Origin: Calditrichia bacterium
Lineage (GTDB): Bacteria > Calditrichota > Calditrichia > RBG-13-44-9 > J075
DNA: 64,000 nt
Assembly: GCA_020635015.1 (NCBI GenBank)
Contig: JACKAP010000002.1
Location: 248,001 to 312,000 of the forward strand
Direction: 5' to 3'
Below the pieces are notes generated by a model. That model was not told where the DNA came from. It saw only the letters and a list, made by a program, of their open reading frames with translations, and made no database searches. Made by a program: the position numbers and the translations under genes. Positions 35,434 to 44,831 of the stretch are shown one piece after another; position 1 is the stretch's first letter, and every line of letters begins with the position of its first letter.

Positions 35434-36240
35434 ATGAACCCAAAATCCTCCAATACCCCCGGCAAGTACCTTCTGGGGGAAATGACCTGGCCGGAGGCCA
35501 AAGAGGTCTTCGCAACCATTGATGTTGCCTTATTGCCGGTCGGCGCCATCGAGCAGCACGGCCCGCACCTGCCCCTGGACACAGATTCGTTTGATGCTGA
35601 TTTTCTCGCCCGAAGCGTAGCAGCGCAGTGCAGCGATCCCAAGCCGATCGTACTGCCGCTGATTCCCTACGGTGTCTCCTATCATCATGACGAATTCAGC
35701 GGCACCATCAGCGTCAGCAACGAGGCGCTATCGCGTTTTGTCTACGAGATCGGGATGGCGGCGGCGCGCAACGGCATCAAAAAATTGCTGATCATCAACG
35801 GGCATGGCGGCAATGGCCCTACCCTCAATTTCGCCGCCCAGATGATCAACCGCGATGCCCATATTTTTGTCGGGGTGGACAGCGGCGAGACCAGTGACGT
35901 GGATATCGACGCCATGATCGACACGCCCAACGATGTGCATGCCGGAGAGATCGAAACCAGCACCTCCCTGGCCAACCGTCCGGAACTGGTCAAGATGAAC
36001 CTGGCCAAAAAATCGGTGCCGAAATTTTCCATCCGCTATCTCAACTTCACCTCCCAGCGGGGCATCTCCTGGTATGCCTACACCCACCGTCTGTCGCGCA
36101 ACGGCACCATGGGCGACCCCACCAAGGCCAACGCCGAAAAAGGGCAAAAAATGTGGGATATCATGGTCGAGCACCTGGTCAATCTGGTGGAAGATCTGAA
36201 GGGGATGACGCTGGAGGAGATTTATCAACTGAGATATTAG
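35434..36240 (+). CDS. Creatininase family amidohydrolase
   Basis: A 268-residue metal-dependent amidohydrolase. Typical ligands appear in LPVGAIEQHGPHLPLDTD, GVSYHHDEFSGTIS, INGHGGNGPTLN and HAGEIETSTSLA, consistent with the two-metal creatininase site. Family members hydrolyse cyclic amides or formamides, so the substrate here could be a cyclised or N-acylated amino acid from the surrounding pathway. The epimerase gene starts 12 bases after its stop, indicating an operon. AAAGGAAA precedes the ATG. Confidence 0.82.
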   Translation: MNPKSSNTPGKYLLGEMTWPEAKEVFATIDVALLPVGAIEQHGPHLPLDTDSFDADFLARSVAAQCSDPKPIVLPLIPYGVSYHHDEFSGTISVSNEALSRFVYEIGMAAARNGIKKLLIINGHGGNGPTLNFAAQMINRDAHIFVGVDSGETSDVDIDAMIDTPNDVHAGEIETSTSLANRPELVKMNLAKKSVPKFSIRYLNFTSQRGISWYAYTHRLSRNGTMGDPTKANAEKGQKMWDIMVEHLVNLVEDLKGMTLEEIYQLRY

Positions 36241-36251
36241 GAAGGCCGTAT

Positions 36252-37316
36252 ATGAAAATCACCCATCTCGAAGCCTGGCCGGTGCAGATGCGCCTGGCCA
36301 CGCCGTATACGATTGCTTATGAAACGATCGATCATACGGTCAACATTTTTCTGCGAATCGAGACCGACCGCGGTATTACCGGTTATGGCTGCGCCGCCCC
36401 GGATCTGGAGGTGACCGGCGAGACCCCGGAGGGCACGCTCAGCTTTCTCAATGACCTGGCGCTGCCGGAGTTGCGCAGGCGTGATCCCCTGCGTACCGCA
36501 TATTTGCTGGAGCGACTGCGCCCGCATATCGCGGTGCATCCTTCGGCGATTGCCGCTATCGATATGGCGCTCTTCGACATCCTGGGGAAATCTGCCGGGA
36601 TTCCCCTGTGGAAGCTGCTCGGCGGTTTCCGCAGCCGCATGATCACCAGCGTCACCATCGGCATCCTGCCTTTGGATGCAACCCTGGAGGAGGCGCGGAA
36701 ATGGACCGGCGCCGGCTTCCACAGCCTCAAAATCAAGGGCGGGGCGGATGTGGACTCGGATATCGAACGTTTGCTGGCAGTACGGCGTGAGGTGGGCGAA
36801 AAAATCGAGCTCCGGTTTGACGCCAACCAGGGCTATACCGTGGAGGATTCGGTAAAGTTCGTTGAGGCGGTGCGTCCTGCCCGGCCGGAGTTAATCGAGC
36901 AGCCGACCCATCGCGGGGAGCCGGACCTGCTGGGGCGGGTGACCGGCAGCGTCCACATCCCGGTGATGGCCGACGAGAGCCTGATGAGCCTGCGCGACGC
37001 CTTTCGCCTCGCCCGGCGTAACCTGGTCGACATGGTCAATGTCAAGCTAATGAAGGTGGGGGGCATCTCGGAAGCGCTGCAGATCAATTCTGTGGCCCGC
37101 TCCGCCGGGTTGGAGGTGATGGTCGGTTGCATGGACGAAGCGGCCCTGGCAATCGCCGCTGGCCTGCACTTTGCCCTGGCGCGGCCCAACGTCGCCTATG
37201 CCGATCTCGACGGGCACCTGGAGCTGCTGGAAGATCCTTCCGAAGGCGCAGTGCTCCTGCGTGAGGGGTATCTTTACCCGACCGATAAGCCGGGGTTGGG
37301 GTTTGAATTACAGTAG
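36252..37316 (+). CDS. Dipeptide epimerase (enolase superfamily), DgcA-like
   Basis: A 354-residue member of the mandelate racemase/muconate lactonising group. The KxK catalytic motif is LKIKGG, the metal ligands lie in RFDANQGY, LIEQPT and MADES, and the partner lysine is in VNVKLMKVGG. These features match L-Ala-D/L-Glu epimerases used in peptidoglycan recycling and DgcA, which racemises N-acetyl-glutamate. The DgcN-like gene upstream favours the latter, and the creatininase-like gene overlaps neither but is only 12 bases upstream. GGAAGG lies before the ATG. Confidence 0.85.
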   Translation: MKITHLEAWPVQMRLATPYTIAYETIDHTVNIFLRIETDRGITGYGCAAPDLEVTGETPEGTLSFLNDLALPELRRRDPLRTAYLLERLRPHIAVHPSAIAAIDMALFDILGKSAGIPLWKLLGGFRSRMITSVTIGILPLDATLEEARKWTGAGFHSLKIKGGADVDSDIERLLAVRREVGEKIELRFDANQGYTVEDSVKFVEAVRPARPELIEQPTHRGEPDLLGRVTGSVHIPVMADESLMSLRDAFRLARRNLVDMVNVKLMKVGGISEALQINSVARSAGLEVMVGCMDEAALAIAAGLHFALARPNVAYADLDGHLELLEDPSEGAVLLREGYLYPTDKPGLGFELQ

Positions 37317-37321
37317 TCTGA

Positions 37322-37525
37322 TGGCACGCAGATTTTCACAAATTTGACAGATTTCCACAGATAAGACATTGGTACATGGTTAAATGGTTACATTGCAAAT
37401 TGCTGACGGGCTTTTGCTTAATGTGCTTGATATGTGACAAACAAAGTAACAATGTAGCAATGTAACCATTTAAATTATTCATCAGTGAAAATCTGCCAAA
37501 TCTGTGGAATCTGCGTGCAATTGAT
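37322..37525. repeat. Nested GCACGCAGATTTTC / AAATGGTTACATTG hairpin
   Basis: The outer arms are GGCACGCAGATTTTCACAAA and AAATCTGTGGAATCTGCGTGC. The inner arms are TAAATGGTTACATTGC and CAATGTAACCATTTA. Two different word families are therefore nested in one hairpin between convergent genes. Confidence 0.8.
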
Positions 37526-37555
37526 ACCTGACGAATCCCCCTCTGGCAGCGCAGT

Positions 37556-38575
37556 TCAACTCCCGCTGATATATTTGGTAATCTGCCCGCGCAGTTCATC
37601 CTGGATTGAGCCGGGCATGCCCATGTTTTTCATGAAGGCCCACATCCCGGCGTCTTCGAAGTACATCTTCATACGGAACATTGCGTTGATGATGCGAACC
37701 TTGATCCCGTCCTCCTCCTGCGTTACCACGATCTCCAGCGGATAGGCCGGGGCATGGGCCAGGCCGGGGCAGGAAAACGGTTTGCGCGACTTATCGCTGC
37801 CGGCCTTGACGATATCGAAGGACTTGCTGTCCATCGGGGTGCCGGTGGCGCCGAATATCACCGTTTGATAGTCGGGCAAGCTGACCTCGTAGGCCAATTC
37901 CATCCCCCATTCTGCGCCGGTTTCCGACAAACCCCGGCGCACGTTGGCAGCCACCTCCTCAAGGTTGCCGTCTGCCACCACCAGTTCATCTTCCAGTTTG
38001 TCGATAAAATCGCCCCCTGCCATCACCCCCATGGTCTTGCCGATGCGCCCTTTCTTGCGCTCCTGCCCGTAGGCCCGCTCGCTGACGGTGCCGTCCACCG
38101 CGCCGGTAATCATCGTACGCAATTTTTGCAGATGATTTTCCGAGAGGGTTCGATAGGCTTCATCATCCATCAGCACAGTGCGGTTGATGCACACCGGGTT
38201 CACCAGCGACACATGGGTGCCATTCTCATCTTCGAACAGGTTGATACGGTCGACCGCCGCAAAGGGACCGGTAGTACGATTAGCTTCCATCAGCGCCGCC
38301 GCATAGGCCGCATCATAGAGCACCAGCACCCGGGCACGATAGCTGCATCCGTCGGGCACCCCGGCATCGGTCTGGCTAAGCACCTGCCAGCCGGCAGTTT
38401 CCGCAGTTGTTTCCAGCGCTGCCGAGATGGCATCAAACTCCCCTTCCGCCGACTTCACGACATATTGATACACACGGTCGTCGCTCCTATCTTCGCCGGC
38501 AAGCACCCGGCCGGAAAAGGATGTCACTCCCAGAAAAATCCCTAAAAACATCACTCCGTACATCGCGCGAACCAT
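37556..38575 (-). CDS. Exported protein with two DUF302-like halves
   Basis: A 339-residue protein with an N-terminal signal (YGVMFLGIFLGVTSFSGRVLA). The first half (about residues 30-150) resembles DUF302: SAALETTAETAGWQVLSQTD, then RVLVLYDAAYAAALMEA and HVSLVNPV. The second half (about 185-339) repeats the theme with DGNLEEVAANVRRGLSET, ELAYEVSLPDYQTVIFGATG and YPLEIVVTQEEDGIKV. DUF302 function is not known, though it is common in periplasmic proteins. The ATG at 38575 is preceded by GAGGAGG. It lies downstream of the patatin-like gene on the same strand. Confidence 0.6.
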   Translation of the reverse strand: MVRAMYGVMFLGIFLGVTSFSGRVLAGEDRSDDRVYQYVVKSAEGEFDAISAALETTAETAGWQVLSQTDAGVPDGCSYRARVLVLYDAAYAAALMEANRTTGPFAAVDRINLFEDENGTHVSLVNPVCINRTVLMDDEAYRTLSENHLQKLRTMITGAVDGTVSERAYGQERKKGRIGKTMGVMAGGDFIDKLEDELVVADGNLEEVAANVRRGLSETGAEWGMELAYEVSLPDYQTVIFGATGTPMDSKSFDIVKAGSDKSRKPFSCPGLAHAPAYPLEIVVTQEEDGIKVRIINAMFRMKMYFEDAGMWAFMKNMGMPGSIQDELRGQITKYISGS

Positions 38576-38734
38576 AACAGCGCCTCCTCTTGTTTGATCA
38601 GTTTCGCTTCGACTGCCAGCACCCAAGTGGCAATCAAAGGCATTCAAAAACAACTAATCAACAATACAGTTGTTTGTTCAAAAAAAGAAGGATATCGATC
38701 AGATCGAAAGCTGATATGTGTCAAGGTTTTTGGG

Positions 38735-38786
38735 GGGCTCGCTCAGGCTCGCGATGTTTACCTTCGGCGATGTTTGTTCGCTCCGC
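38735..38786. repeat. CTCGCGATGTTT word run
   Basis: GCTCGCGATGTTTACCTTCG and CGATGTTTGTTCGCTCCG lie directly after the patatin stop. It belongs to the CGCGATGTTT family of 44636-44770. The remaining DNA to 38575 shows nothing recognisable. Confidence 0.6.
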
Positions 38787-41372
38787 TCACTTCGTTTCCG
38801 CCGGATTAAACATTTCCCGGATACGCGCCACCCCGGTGCCATCGCCCAACTGCACCCAGGCGGCCCGGAGCTGGGCGATATCATTCTGCGACAGGTGCCA
38901 GGAAAGCGGGGGATCGCCTTCTGCAGGGCTGAGGGTGACGGTCTCGATCTTGCCCGGATAGGCATCTTTGAGCAGTTGCAACTCCAGTTCACTGCGCGCT
39001 ACCTGGGTGGAGGTGCGCACGTTGACGATTCCCTGCACCGGCCCGATCAGAGCGGAGAGCCAGCCGTTGCCGTTCTCCGGCGACGGCATCTGCTGATGAT
39101 CGGGAAAGGCCATGATCTGAAGGATCAGGATCTTGCCGATACGCGCTCGCAAACCCGGCGTCTTCAGCACCGCCTGAACCCACTCCACCGCCGCCATCAC
39201 TCCCTGGTTATCGAAATAACCGCCGTCGGCGATATGCCAGGAGGGCAGCAGCGGCCCTTCGCCGCCGCCGGCATAGCGGGCCCGGGCCACCGGTGTGACG
39301 TAAGGAAACGTAGCCGACAACCGCGCCGCCGAGACCATCGATAGATCGGAGGAATCGCCGTACACCCGGTGAAAGGTACGGTCATGTAAGATGGTCGTGC
39401 TGCTATCTGATGCCGGATACTCCACCGTACTCAACGCCAATTGCTGGCCGCTCTCTACCACCGTGGCATTGAGCACCACTCCGGGCAGCACCCCCTGACC
39501 GGCCCGGCGCATCCAGTCGGAGAGCATGGGCAGGCGGGTTTCCGGCTTCTGGGGATCGGCCTGCGCCCAGAGCGGTTTCAACTGCCGCCTCCAGGCTTGT
39601 TCCAGCGCCCAGGCGCGGTCTAAATCCATATCGATGAAGGGGAAGACAATGCGCAGCAGGTCAGGATAAATAATCCCCCAGGCAGAAGCTTCCAGGCTGG
39701 AGGCAGAAGCAGCATCGATCACCTCCGGAAGCAACTCCGGGCGGGTGGGCAGGCCGCGATGCGGATCGAAAGCTGCCAGGTAATACAGCGTTCCCACACT
39801 GCCGCCGGAGGTAGCGCTGATCAACTGAATCGAGCGGGGAAACGCCGGGCCGATCGATTCCTGCAGACCGGTGAGCACCCGGGCGGTCCAGGCCGCCGCC
39901 TGGATCCCCCCGCCGCTGGCGCAGACCAGGGTGACGATGCCTTTTCCACTGCTGTCCGCGCTGCTGTCTGCCAGGGCCAGCCGGGCCGAGACCGCCTCCG
40001 CGATCGCCGGAGCCGGCAGCACCTCGCGATAGAGTGAAAAATAATGGTCGGTGCGGGTGGTATTGTAGACAAGGGCAGAATAGAGGGTGATGGCGGTCAG
40101 CAGCGGGATGCGGTAGCGGTCGATAAAAAAAGTGGCACCGGAGAGCAGTGAGGTCAGTATCATATGCAATCCCAGCACATAAGCAAAGGGCGGCACCTCG
40201 AACAGCGGCGATTTGGGATTGAGCTGCCAGTAGCCGGCCAGATAAATGATCCCCAGAAAGCCCATGGTTACCAGCGCCATGGCGTGACCGCGGTGCGCCT
40301 GTCCGGTATTGGCATTATAATAGCCGCTACCCAGGGTTTGCGCCAGCTTCTGTACAGCGTTTGGCCCACTGCGGTGAAGCCGGTACCAATCGACAATCTT
40401 CTCCCGCAGCAGTTCGATGACCTGCAGGCTGAGCCAGCCGAGCAAACCGCCCAGCAAGATCATGGCGGCAGCAGCGCCGCTCCCCAGGAGGGTGCGCTTG
40501 AACAGCGCCAGCAGCATGGGAAGCACCAGCACCCAGAAAGGCACGGTCTGCAGGCTCCGGCGGTATTTCCGCAGCCGCTGATAGCCGATGCGCCGCACCC
40601 CGAAACGGTAGCGGCCCAGGCGCCAGATCAGCATGCCGGTAAAGGAGCAGAGATAGGCGGCCAGGAACACCAGGTAGCTGAGGATCAGCAACTGATGCCA
40701 GCGGTCGGTGATCAGCAGGTTGCGGGTGGTGGCGGGGCCGGCCACGCCGAGGTAGGCCAGGGCAACCAGCATCAGGGAACCAGCCAGGGGCACCCGTTCG
40801 AAGTAGAGATACGCCAGGATCCAGTTCCAATGGCCACGCAGCCGGCGGACCAGGCCGGCCAGCACATAAAGCAGCCCCGCTCCCACCAGCATGAATTTCA
40901 GACTGGCCGCTATCCAGGCGAGGTAGGGCAATGCAATGCCAAAATCTTGATCCAGCATTGACAGGAGAATCAAATTCTCCAGAGCGTCAAGTGCGCCGGC
41001 GACGAATTGTCCCCAGGCAAGGAGATATCCGGTCATTTGGAAGAGGTTCCGCCATCCCGTCCACTGTTCCGCCACCCTGGCGCAGGCCAAAGAGATTGCC
41101 AGCGGGTACAGCAGTAAAAATAGAAAATCCCACTGCAGACTGCGCCGGGCCGTGTCGATGCCTGCATTGCCCCAGTTATGGAGAATCGCTTCCGCTGCCG
41201 GGGCGGTTTTGGCCAGCTCAAAGGCGACAATTCCGCCCGGCGCATACGGTCCGCTGAGGGCGCTGTTCAAAATGATCAAGTAACCCTCGACCGCCAGGGT
41301 CAGTACGATGGCGACGATCAGGAACAGCCGCCGCCGCTGTTGGGGGAGCTTGTTATAGGGATGGTTGAGCAT
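38787..41372 (-). CDS. Patatin-like phospholipase with multi-pass membrane N-terminus
   Basis: An 861-residue protein. The N-terminal 440 residues carry about ten hydrophobic segments. The C-terminal patatin domain has the oxyanion loop CASGGGIQAAAW (about residues 485-495), the nucleophile serine in ATSGGSVGTL (about 521) and the dyad aspartate in ADGGYFDNQG (about 713). It probably hydrolyses membrane or stored lipids. The large membrane domain is unusual for patatins and may present the catalytic part at a membrane surface. AAGGAAG precedes the ATG. Confidence 0.83.
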   Translation of the reverse strand: MLNHPYNKLPQQRRRLFLIVAIVLTLAVEGYLIILNSALSGPYAPGGIVAFELAKTAPAAEAILHNWGNAGIDTARRSLQWDFLFLLLYPLAISLACARVAEQWTGWRNLFQMTGYLLAWGQFVAGALDALENLILLSMLDQDFGIALPYLAWIAASLKFMLVGAGLLYVLAGLVRRLRGHWNWILAYLYFERVPLAGSLMLVALAYLGVAGPATTRNLLITDRWHQLLILSYLVFLAAYLCSFTGMLIWRLGRYRFGVRRIGYQRLRKYRRSLQTVPFWVLVLPMLLALFKRTLLGSGAAAAMILLGGLLGWLSLQVIELLREKIVDWYRLHRSGPNAVQKLAQTLGSGYYNANTGQAHRGHAMALVTMGFLGIIYLAGYWQLNPKSPLFEVPPFAYVLGLHMILTSLLSGATFFIDRYRIPLLTAITLYSALVYNTTRTDHYFSLYREVLPAPAIAEAVSARLALADSSADSSGKGIVTLVCASGGGIQAAAWTARVLTGLQESIGPAFPRSIQLISATSGGSVGTLYYLAAFDPHRGLPTRPELLPEVIDAASASSLEASAWGIIYPDLLRIVFPFIDMDLDRAWALEQAWRRQLKPLWAQADPQKPETRLPMLSDWMRRAGQGVLPGVVLNATVVESGQQLALSTVEYPASDSSTTILHDRTFHRVYGDSSDLSMVSAARLSATFPYVTPVARARYAGGGEGPLLPSWHIADGGYFDNQGVMAAVEWVQAVLKTPGLRARIGKILILQIMAFPDHQQMPSPENGNGWLSALIGPVQGIVNVRTSTQVARSELELQLLKDAYPGKIETVTLSPAEGDPPLSWHLSQNDIAQLRAAWVQLGDGTGVARIREMFNPAETK

Positions 41373-41397
41373 GGAAAACTTCCTTCATCGGTGATGG

Positions 41398-41512
41398 GTC
41401 GTTGGTCGTTGGTTGTTGGTTGTTGGTTGTTGGCTTTTGTTTTAGGCAGTTCTTTATCAATAACCAATAACCAATAACCAAGAACCAATAACCAATGACC
41501 AACAACCAATCG
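41398..41512. repeat. GTTGTTG / CCAATAA word hairpin
   Basis: The left arm is tandem TCGTTGGTTGTTGGTTG, and the right arm repeats AATAACCAATAACC and CCAACAACCAATCG. The rest of the gap 41513-41848 is AT-richer with no gene I can support. Confidence 0.8.
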
Positions 41513-41848
41513 CTAATTTTAAATTTAAAAAGCTAAATTCACTATATGCTAATATAGCCAGGCTTTGAAAGCGGGTCAATTACGGCTAATTTCATGCGGC
41601 AAATTCTTTCCTTGAAAACCAATCCGCTGCTCGCTATATTATAATTAATGATACCGATATGGCTGTGCCTGCTGATACGAAAGCAATAAACCGTTTGCGA
41701 ACCATTCATTTTAAAACAGAATTCTTGTCTGCTATCCTCAAAAGTGGATTTTGTCAAAACAGCAGTGTGACGCTTGGGCGATGAACTCGCTGCCGGCTTT
41801 CAACAGCGGCAGTCATTAACCATTCACCACCTATCAGGAGGAATCTAC

Positions 41849-42346
41849 ATGTCCAAACTCCGCGATTTATTACCGCCCAATATGAAGGATCTCCCGTCAA
41901 TGTCGAGAGTCCGGGATACACTACAGGGAAAAGGGTACGACATCAGCACCATCGATCCCGATGCCACGGTGTTCGAAGGACTGCAGTTGATGGCGAAAAA
42001 GGATATTGGCGCCCTAGTGGTAATGGAAAAAGGCGCCCTTTGCGGCATATTTTCTGAACGCGACTATGCCCGGAAGGTCATTCTGAAAGGGCGCTCCTCC
42101 AAGGATATGAAAATCCGGGAACTGATGACCACTACCATCATCACTATCGCCCCGGATGAGAGTATTTCCCAGTGCATGAAATTGATGACCGATAACCGCA
42201 TTCGCCATCTCCCGGTGGTGGAGAACGGGAGCCTGATCGGGATCCTGAGCATCGGTGATGTGGTCAAACGGGTTATTTCCGAACAGGCACGCTTTATTAA
42301 CGATCTGGAAAATTACATCACCGGGAAAAACTACAGCGCCATGTAA
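41849..42346 (+). CDS. CBS domain pair protein
   Basis: A 165-residue cytoplasmic protein consisting of two CBS domains (about residues 25-85 and 90-150). Recognisable segments are VFEGLQLMAKKDIGALVV, GIFSERDYARKVIL, RELMTTTIITIAPDES and RIRHLPVVENGSLIGILSIGD. CBS pairs bind adenosine ligands such as AMP or ATP and regulate partners; no partner is fused here. The ATG follows AGGAGG seven bases upstream. It lies alone between repeat-containing gaps. Confidence 0.88.
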   Translation: MSKLRDLLPPNMKDLPSMSRVRDTLQGKGYDISTIDPDATVFEGLQLMAKKDIGALVVMEKGALCGIFSERDYARKVILKGRSSKDMKIRELMTTTIITIAPDESISQCMKLMTDNRIRHLPVVENGSLIGILSIGDVVKRVISEQARFINDLENYITGKNYSAM

Positions 42347-42450
42347 ATCAGGGCCGGTGAGCAAGTCAAAATTGATAATGGCTCACAAATTAAGTAGATT
42401 TTCGCCGCCTGAAATTATTTTTGGACAGAAATCAATAGACTGTCACCTAA

Positions 42451-42523
42451 GGTTTTCACTTTGCTGCGTTCGAAATGACACACCCCTCGTCATTTCGAAC
42501 GTAGTTTGTGAGAAATCTATAAC
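42451..42523. repeat. GTTCGAAATGAC / GTCATTTCGAAC hairpin
   Basis: CGTTCGAAATGACACACC is mirrored by CTCGTCATTTCGAACG, followed by GTGAGAAATCTATAACGG as in the copies near 1445 and 13200. In the rest of the gap 42347-42855 a short minus-strand frame exists, but I see no family in it. Confidence 0.75.
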
Positions 42524-42855
42524 GGCTTCTCGATACTCTATATCCCCCCAAATAGCCATTGCCCCATTTTCTATTTTCCCCCAGCCACATATCCAGTAAT
42601 GATGCGATGCATAACTGTCGCCGCCTTGCAACTGGCCATACACCTCATGCGTAAATGATTGCCTCATCTCTCTCGACAAAAATGTCGAAACACATTTCAT
42701 CTCATCCCCCCAATGTTCTGATAATATCTTAAAAAATCAGTTATTTAGAATCCATTTGCAATCCGCTCATAATTTTTGGCACAATTTCCGCCCTATTTCC
42801 CGACAGCCACACAGTGCGGTATCACAAACTTCACAATTAAGATCAAGGGGAAATC

Positions 42856-43944
42856 ATGAGCCCATTAACCGGAGATGCCTGCGAAGCCGCGCCTGGCACA
42901 GGCACATCGCTACCGCGGGAAAAGCTGGTGCGGGGCATACGCTACTTCAGCATTTTGACAGTGATCAGTCTGACCATCCTGTTTTATGCCACCAGCACCC
43001 GGGAAACGTTGACCGCTTTCGGGCATCTCGATCTGGGATTTCTGCTGCTGGCGGCGCTATTGCAAATTCTGGATATTTTTTTAGGCGCCTGGCGCAATCA
43101 TGTGCTGGTGCGAAAATTTACCCCGGGGGTGTCGCTACACTTATGTTTTCGGGCCCAGTTGGCCAACGAATTCGGCGCAGCGGTAACGCCCGGACAGAGC
43201 GGCGGGGGGCCGGCATGGCTCTATGTGCTGCATCGCGGGGGGATTCCCATCGCATATGCCATGGCGGTCAGTATTGTGGTTTTTCTGACCACCATCAGCT
43301 TCTTTCTGATTTCCACCAGCGTGGCATTGTATTATCTCAGCAGTGCATTCAACAGTCATGCACTCTTCTACCTGCTGCAAATCGGTTTTTTGATGTGCAC
43401 CGGTATGATGGTGCTGATTTTTCTCTCCCTCGCCATGCCCGGTTTGGTCAGCGCCTGGTTGCAGGGAATCGCCAGCCAGGAAAGCAAATCCCCACTCCGC
43501 TGGCGGCGATCGTTAAGCCGGTGCTGCGCTGCAGCGGAAAAAGCGCTGCAACAATACCACCATACCTGCCGGCATTTTTTCCGCAAGGATCTCCGTTACC
43601 TGATATTCGCTTTTGTCATCACCAGCGCATATTACCTGGTCAAACTCAACCTCGCTTATGTGATCCTGCTCGGTCTCGGCCTGGAGGTCGATTATATTAA
43701 CGCCTTGGCGCTGCTGGCAATCCTACGCTTCATTCTCTACTTCACCCCCACACCCGGCGGCAGCGGGATCGGCGAATTGAGCATTGCCACCCTGATGGCA
43801 TCGATCGTCCCCGGCTACCTGCTGCCGGTATACACCGTGCTCTACCGGGCATACCACCTCTTCCTGCCGGCGATCTTCGGCGCCTGGGTGCTGTTGAAAG
43901 AACTGCATCCGCGGCATGAACGCACAACAGTTATCAATACGTGA
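42856..43944 (+). CDS. Flippase-like membrane protein (YbhN / LPG synthase TM family)
   Basis: A 362-residue integral membrane protein with about eight membrane segments, such as LTILFYATSTRE, IAYAMAVSIVVFLTTISFFL and FLMCTGMMVLIFLSLAM. Conserved stretches ARAQLANEFGAAVTPGQSGG-like (FRAQLANEFGAAVTPGQSGG) and YFTPTPGGSGIGELSI match the flippase-like domain of lysylphosphatidylglycerol synthases and YbhN. The soluble synthetase domain is absent. A likely role is lipid or glycolipid translocation; the substrate is unknown. Confidence 0.82.
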   Translation: MSPLTGDACEAAPGTGTSLPREKLVRGIRYFSILTVISLTILFYATSTRETLTAFGHLDLGFLLLAALLQILDIFLGAWRNHVLVRKFTPGVSLHLCFRAQLANEFGAAVTPGQSGGGPAWLYVLHRGGIPIAYAMAVSIVVFLTTISFFLISTSVALYYLSSAFNSHALFYLLQIGFLMCTGMMVLIFLSLAMPGLVSAWLQGIASQESKSPLRWRRSLSRCCAAAEKALQQYHHTCRHFFRKDLRYLIFAFVITSAYYLVKLNLAYVILLGLGLEVDYINALALLAILRFILYFTPTPGGSGIGELSIATLMASIVPGYLLPVYTVLYRAYHLFLPAIFGAWVLLKELHPRHERTTVINT

Positions 43945-44072
43945 ATGGGTGAATGGGTAGATGAGTGAATGGGGCAAAACACCGGTGCGAGTATCAAAAT
44001 CCCATCCTCCCATACACCCATTAACCCATTAACCCATCAACCCATTAACCCATCAACCCATTAACCCAAAGG
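43943..44072. repeat. GAATGGGT / CCCATTAA word hairpin
   Basis: GTGAATGGGTGAATGGGTAG on the left, and CCCATTAACCCATTAACCC repeated on the right. It ends just before the AAAGGAGA ribosome site of the next gene. Confidence 0.8.
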
Positions 44073-44080
44073 AGACCACC

Positions 44081-44632
44081 ATGCAATTCGGTCATGTTGC
44101 CCTGGCATTATCGATCGCCACTTATGACTGGAGTATCGGTAATGCACTCTTCTGTCTGGGGATGCATTACCTCCCCAACACCGATTCATTGATGGTGAAA
44201 GCCGGCTGGGATCAAAAACTGATCCGGGGTGCGATCCGGCTGGAATCACTGCTTCCCGGGCACCGGGATGACCGCGCGCCGGAAGTGATTGCCCGGGATC
44301 CGTTCTGGGTAGAAAAGGGTGGATTTCATTGCACGGTTACGCATTCGGTCGCCTTTGCCGTGGCAGTGAGTCTGCTCGTATCGCTATTCTCATGGGAACA
44401 CGCCCTGCTCGCTTTTGTGGCCATCATCAGCCATTATGCGGCGGATATCGGCAGCACCGTCGGCCTGCCGCTGCTGTGGCCCTTCACCCGGCGGAAATAC
44501 ACCCTGGCCCTGTTCGAAGATACCGGCTGGTGGGGCCGGGAGATGTTCATTGGCTATTATCGCCAGCCGATGGCCTGGTTTCTGGAGACGGCGGTGTTGG
44601 GATTTATGCTGTATCGATTTTGGGTGATTTAG
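44081..44632 (+). CDS. YdjM-like membrane protein (metal-dependent hydrolase family) 1
   Basis: A 183-residue membrane protein with about four to five hydrophobic segments. Features of the YdjM/DUF457 family are an N-terminal His (FGHVALALSI), acidic/His pairs PNTDSL and LPGHRDDR, the HCTVTHSVAFAVAVS segment and ISHYAADIGST. Such proteins are thought to be membrane phosphatases or hydrolases; the activity is not proven. AAAGGAG lies upstream of the ATG. A second, divergent relative is at 45663. Confidence 0.68.
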   Translation: MQFGHVALALSIATYDWSIGNALFCLGMHYLPNTDSLMVKAGWDQKLIRGAIRLESLLPGHRDDRAPEVIARDPFWVEKGGFHCTVTHSVAFAVAVSLLVSLFSWEHALLAFVAIISHYAADIGSTVGLPLLWPFTRRKYTLALFEDTGWWGREMFIGYYRQPMAWFLETAVLGFMLYRFWVI

Positions 44633-44635
44633 TTG

Positions 44636-44780
44636 GTTCGCTTCGCTCGCGATGTTTGCTCGCTCTCGCTCGCGATGTTGTTCGCTGGCGCTCACGATGT
44701 TTGCTCGCTCTCGCTCGCGATGTTTGTTCGCTTTGCTCACGATGTTTGCTCGCAGGCGCTCGCGATGTTGGTATGTAACA
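44636..44780. repeat. GCTCGCGATGTTTG tandem word run
   Basis: About seven copies of CGCTCGCGATGTTTGCTCG variants run head to tail. Related sequence in the opposite orientation (AAACATCGCGAGCG) is at 45620-45660 and 61078-61180. Confidence 0.85.
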
Positions 44781-44831
44781 GCAGCAAGGGCTTTAAGAGA
44801 ACTCAAATCTTTATTAACCCGGGAGGAGAAA

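Noticed and set aside
41542..41757. 71-residue minus-strand open frame in the gap before the CBS gene
   Set aside because: No family, no ribosome site and no neighbouring context.
42443..42700. 85-residue minus-strand open frame
   Set aside because: The C-terminal third translates the GTTCGAAATGAC repeat and I recognise no family in the rest. It could be real but I cannot support it.
44652..44831. N-terminal extension of the 44832 gene
   Set aside because: The extra 60 residues are translated CGCGATGTTT words. The start with GGGAGGAGAAA and a signal peptide is at 44832.
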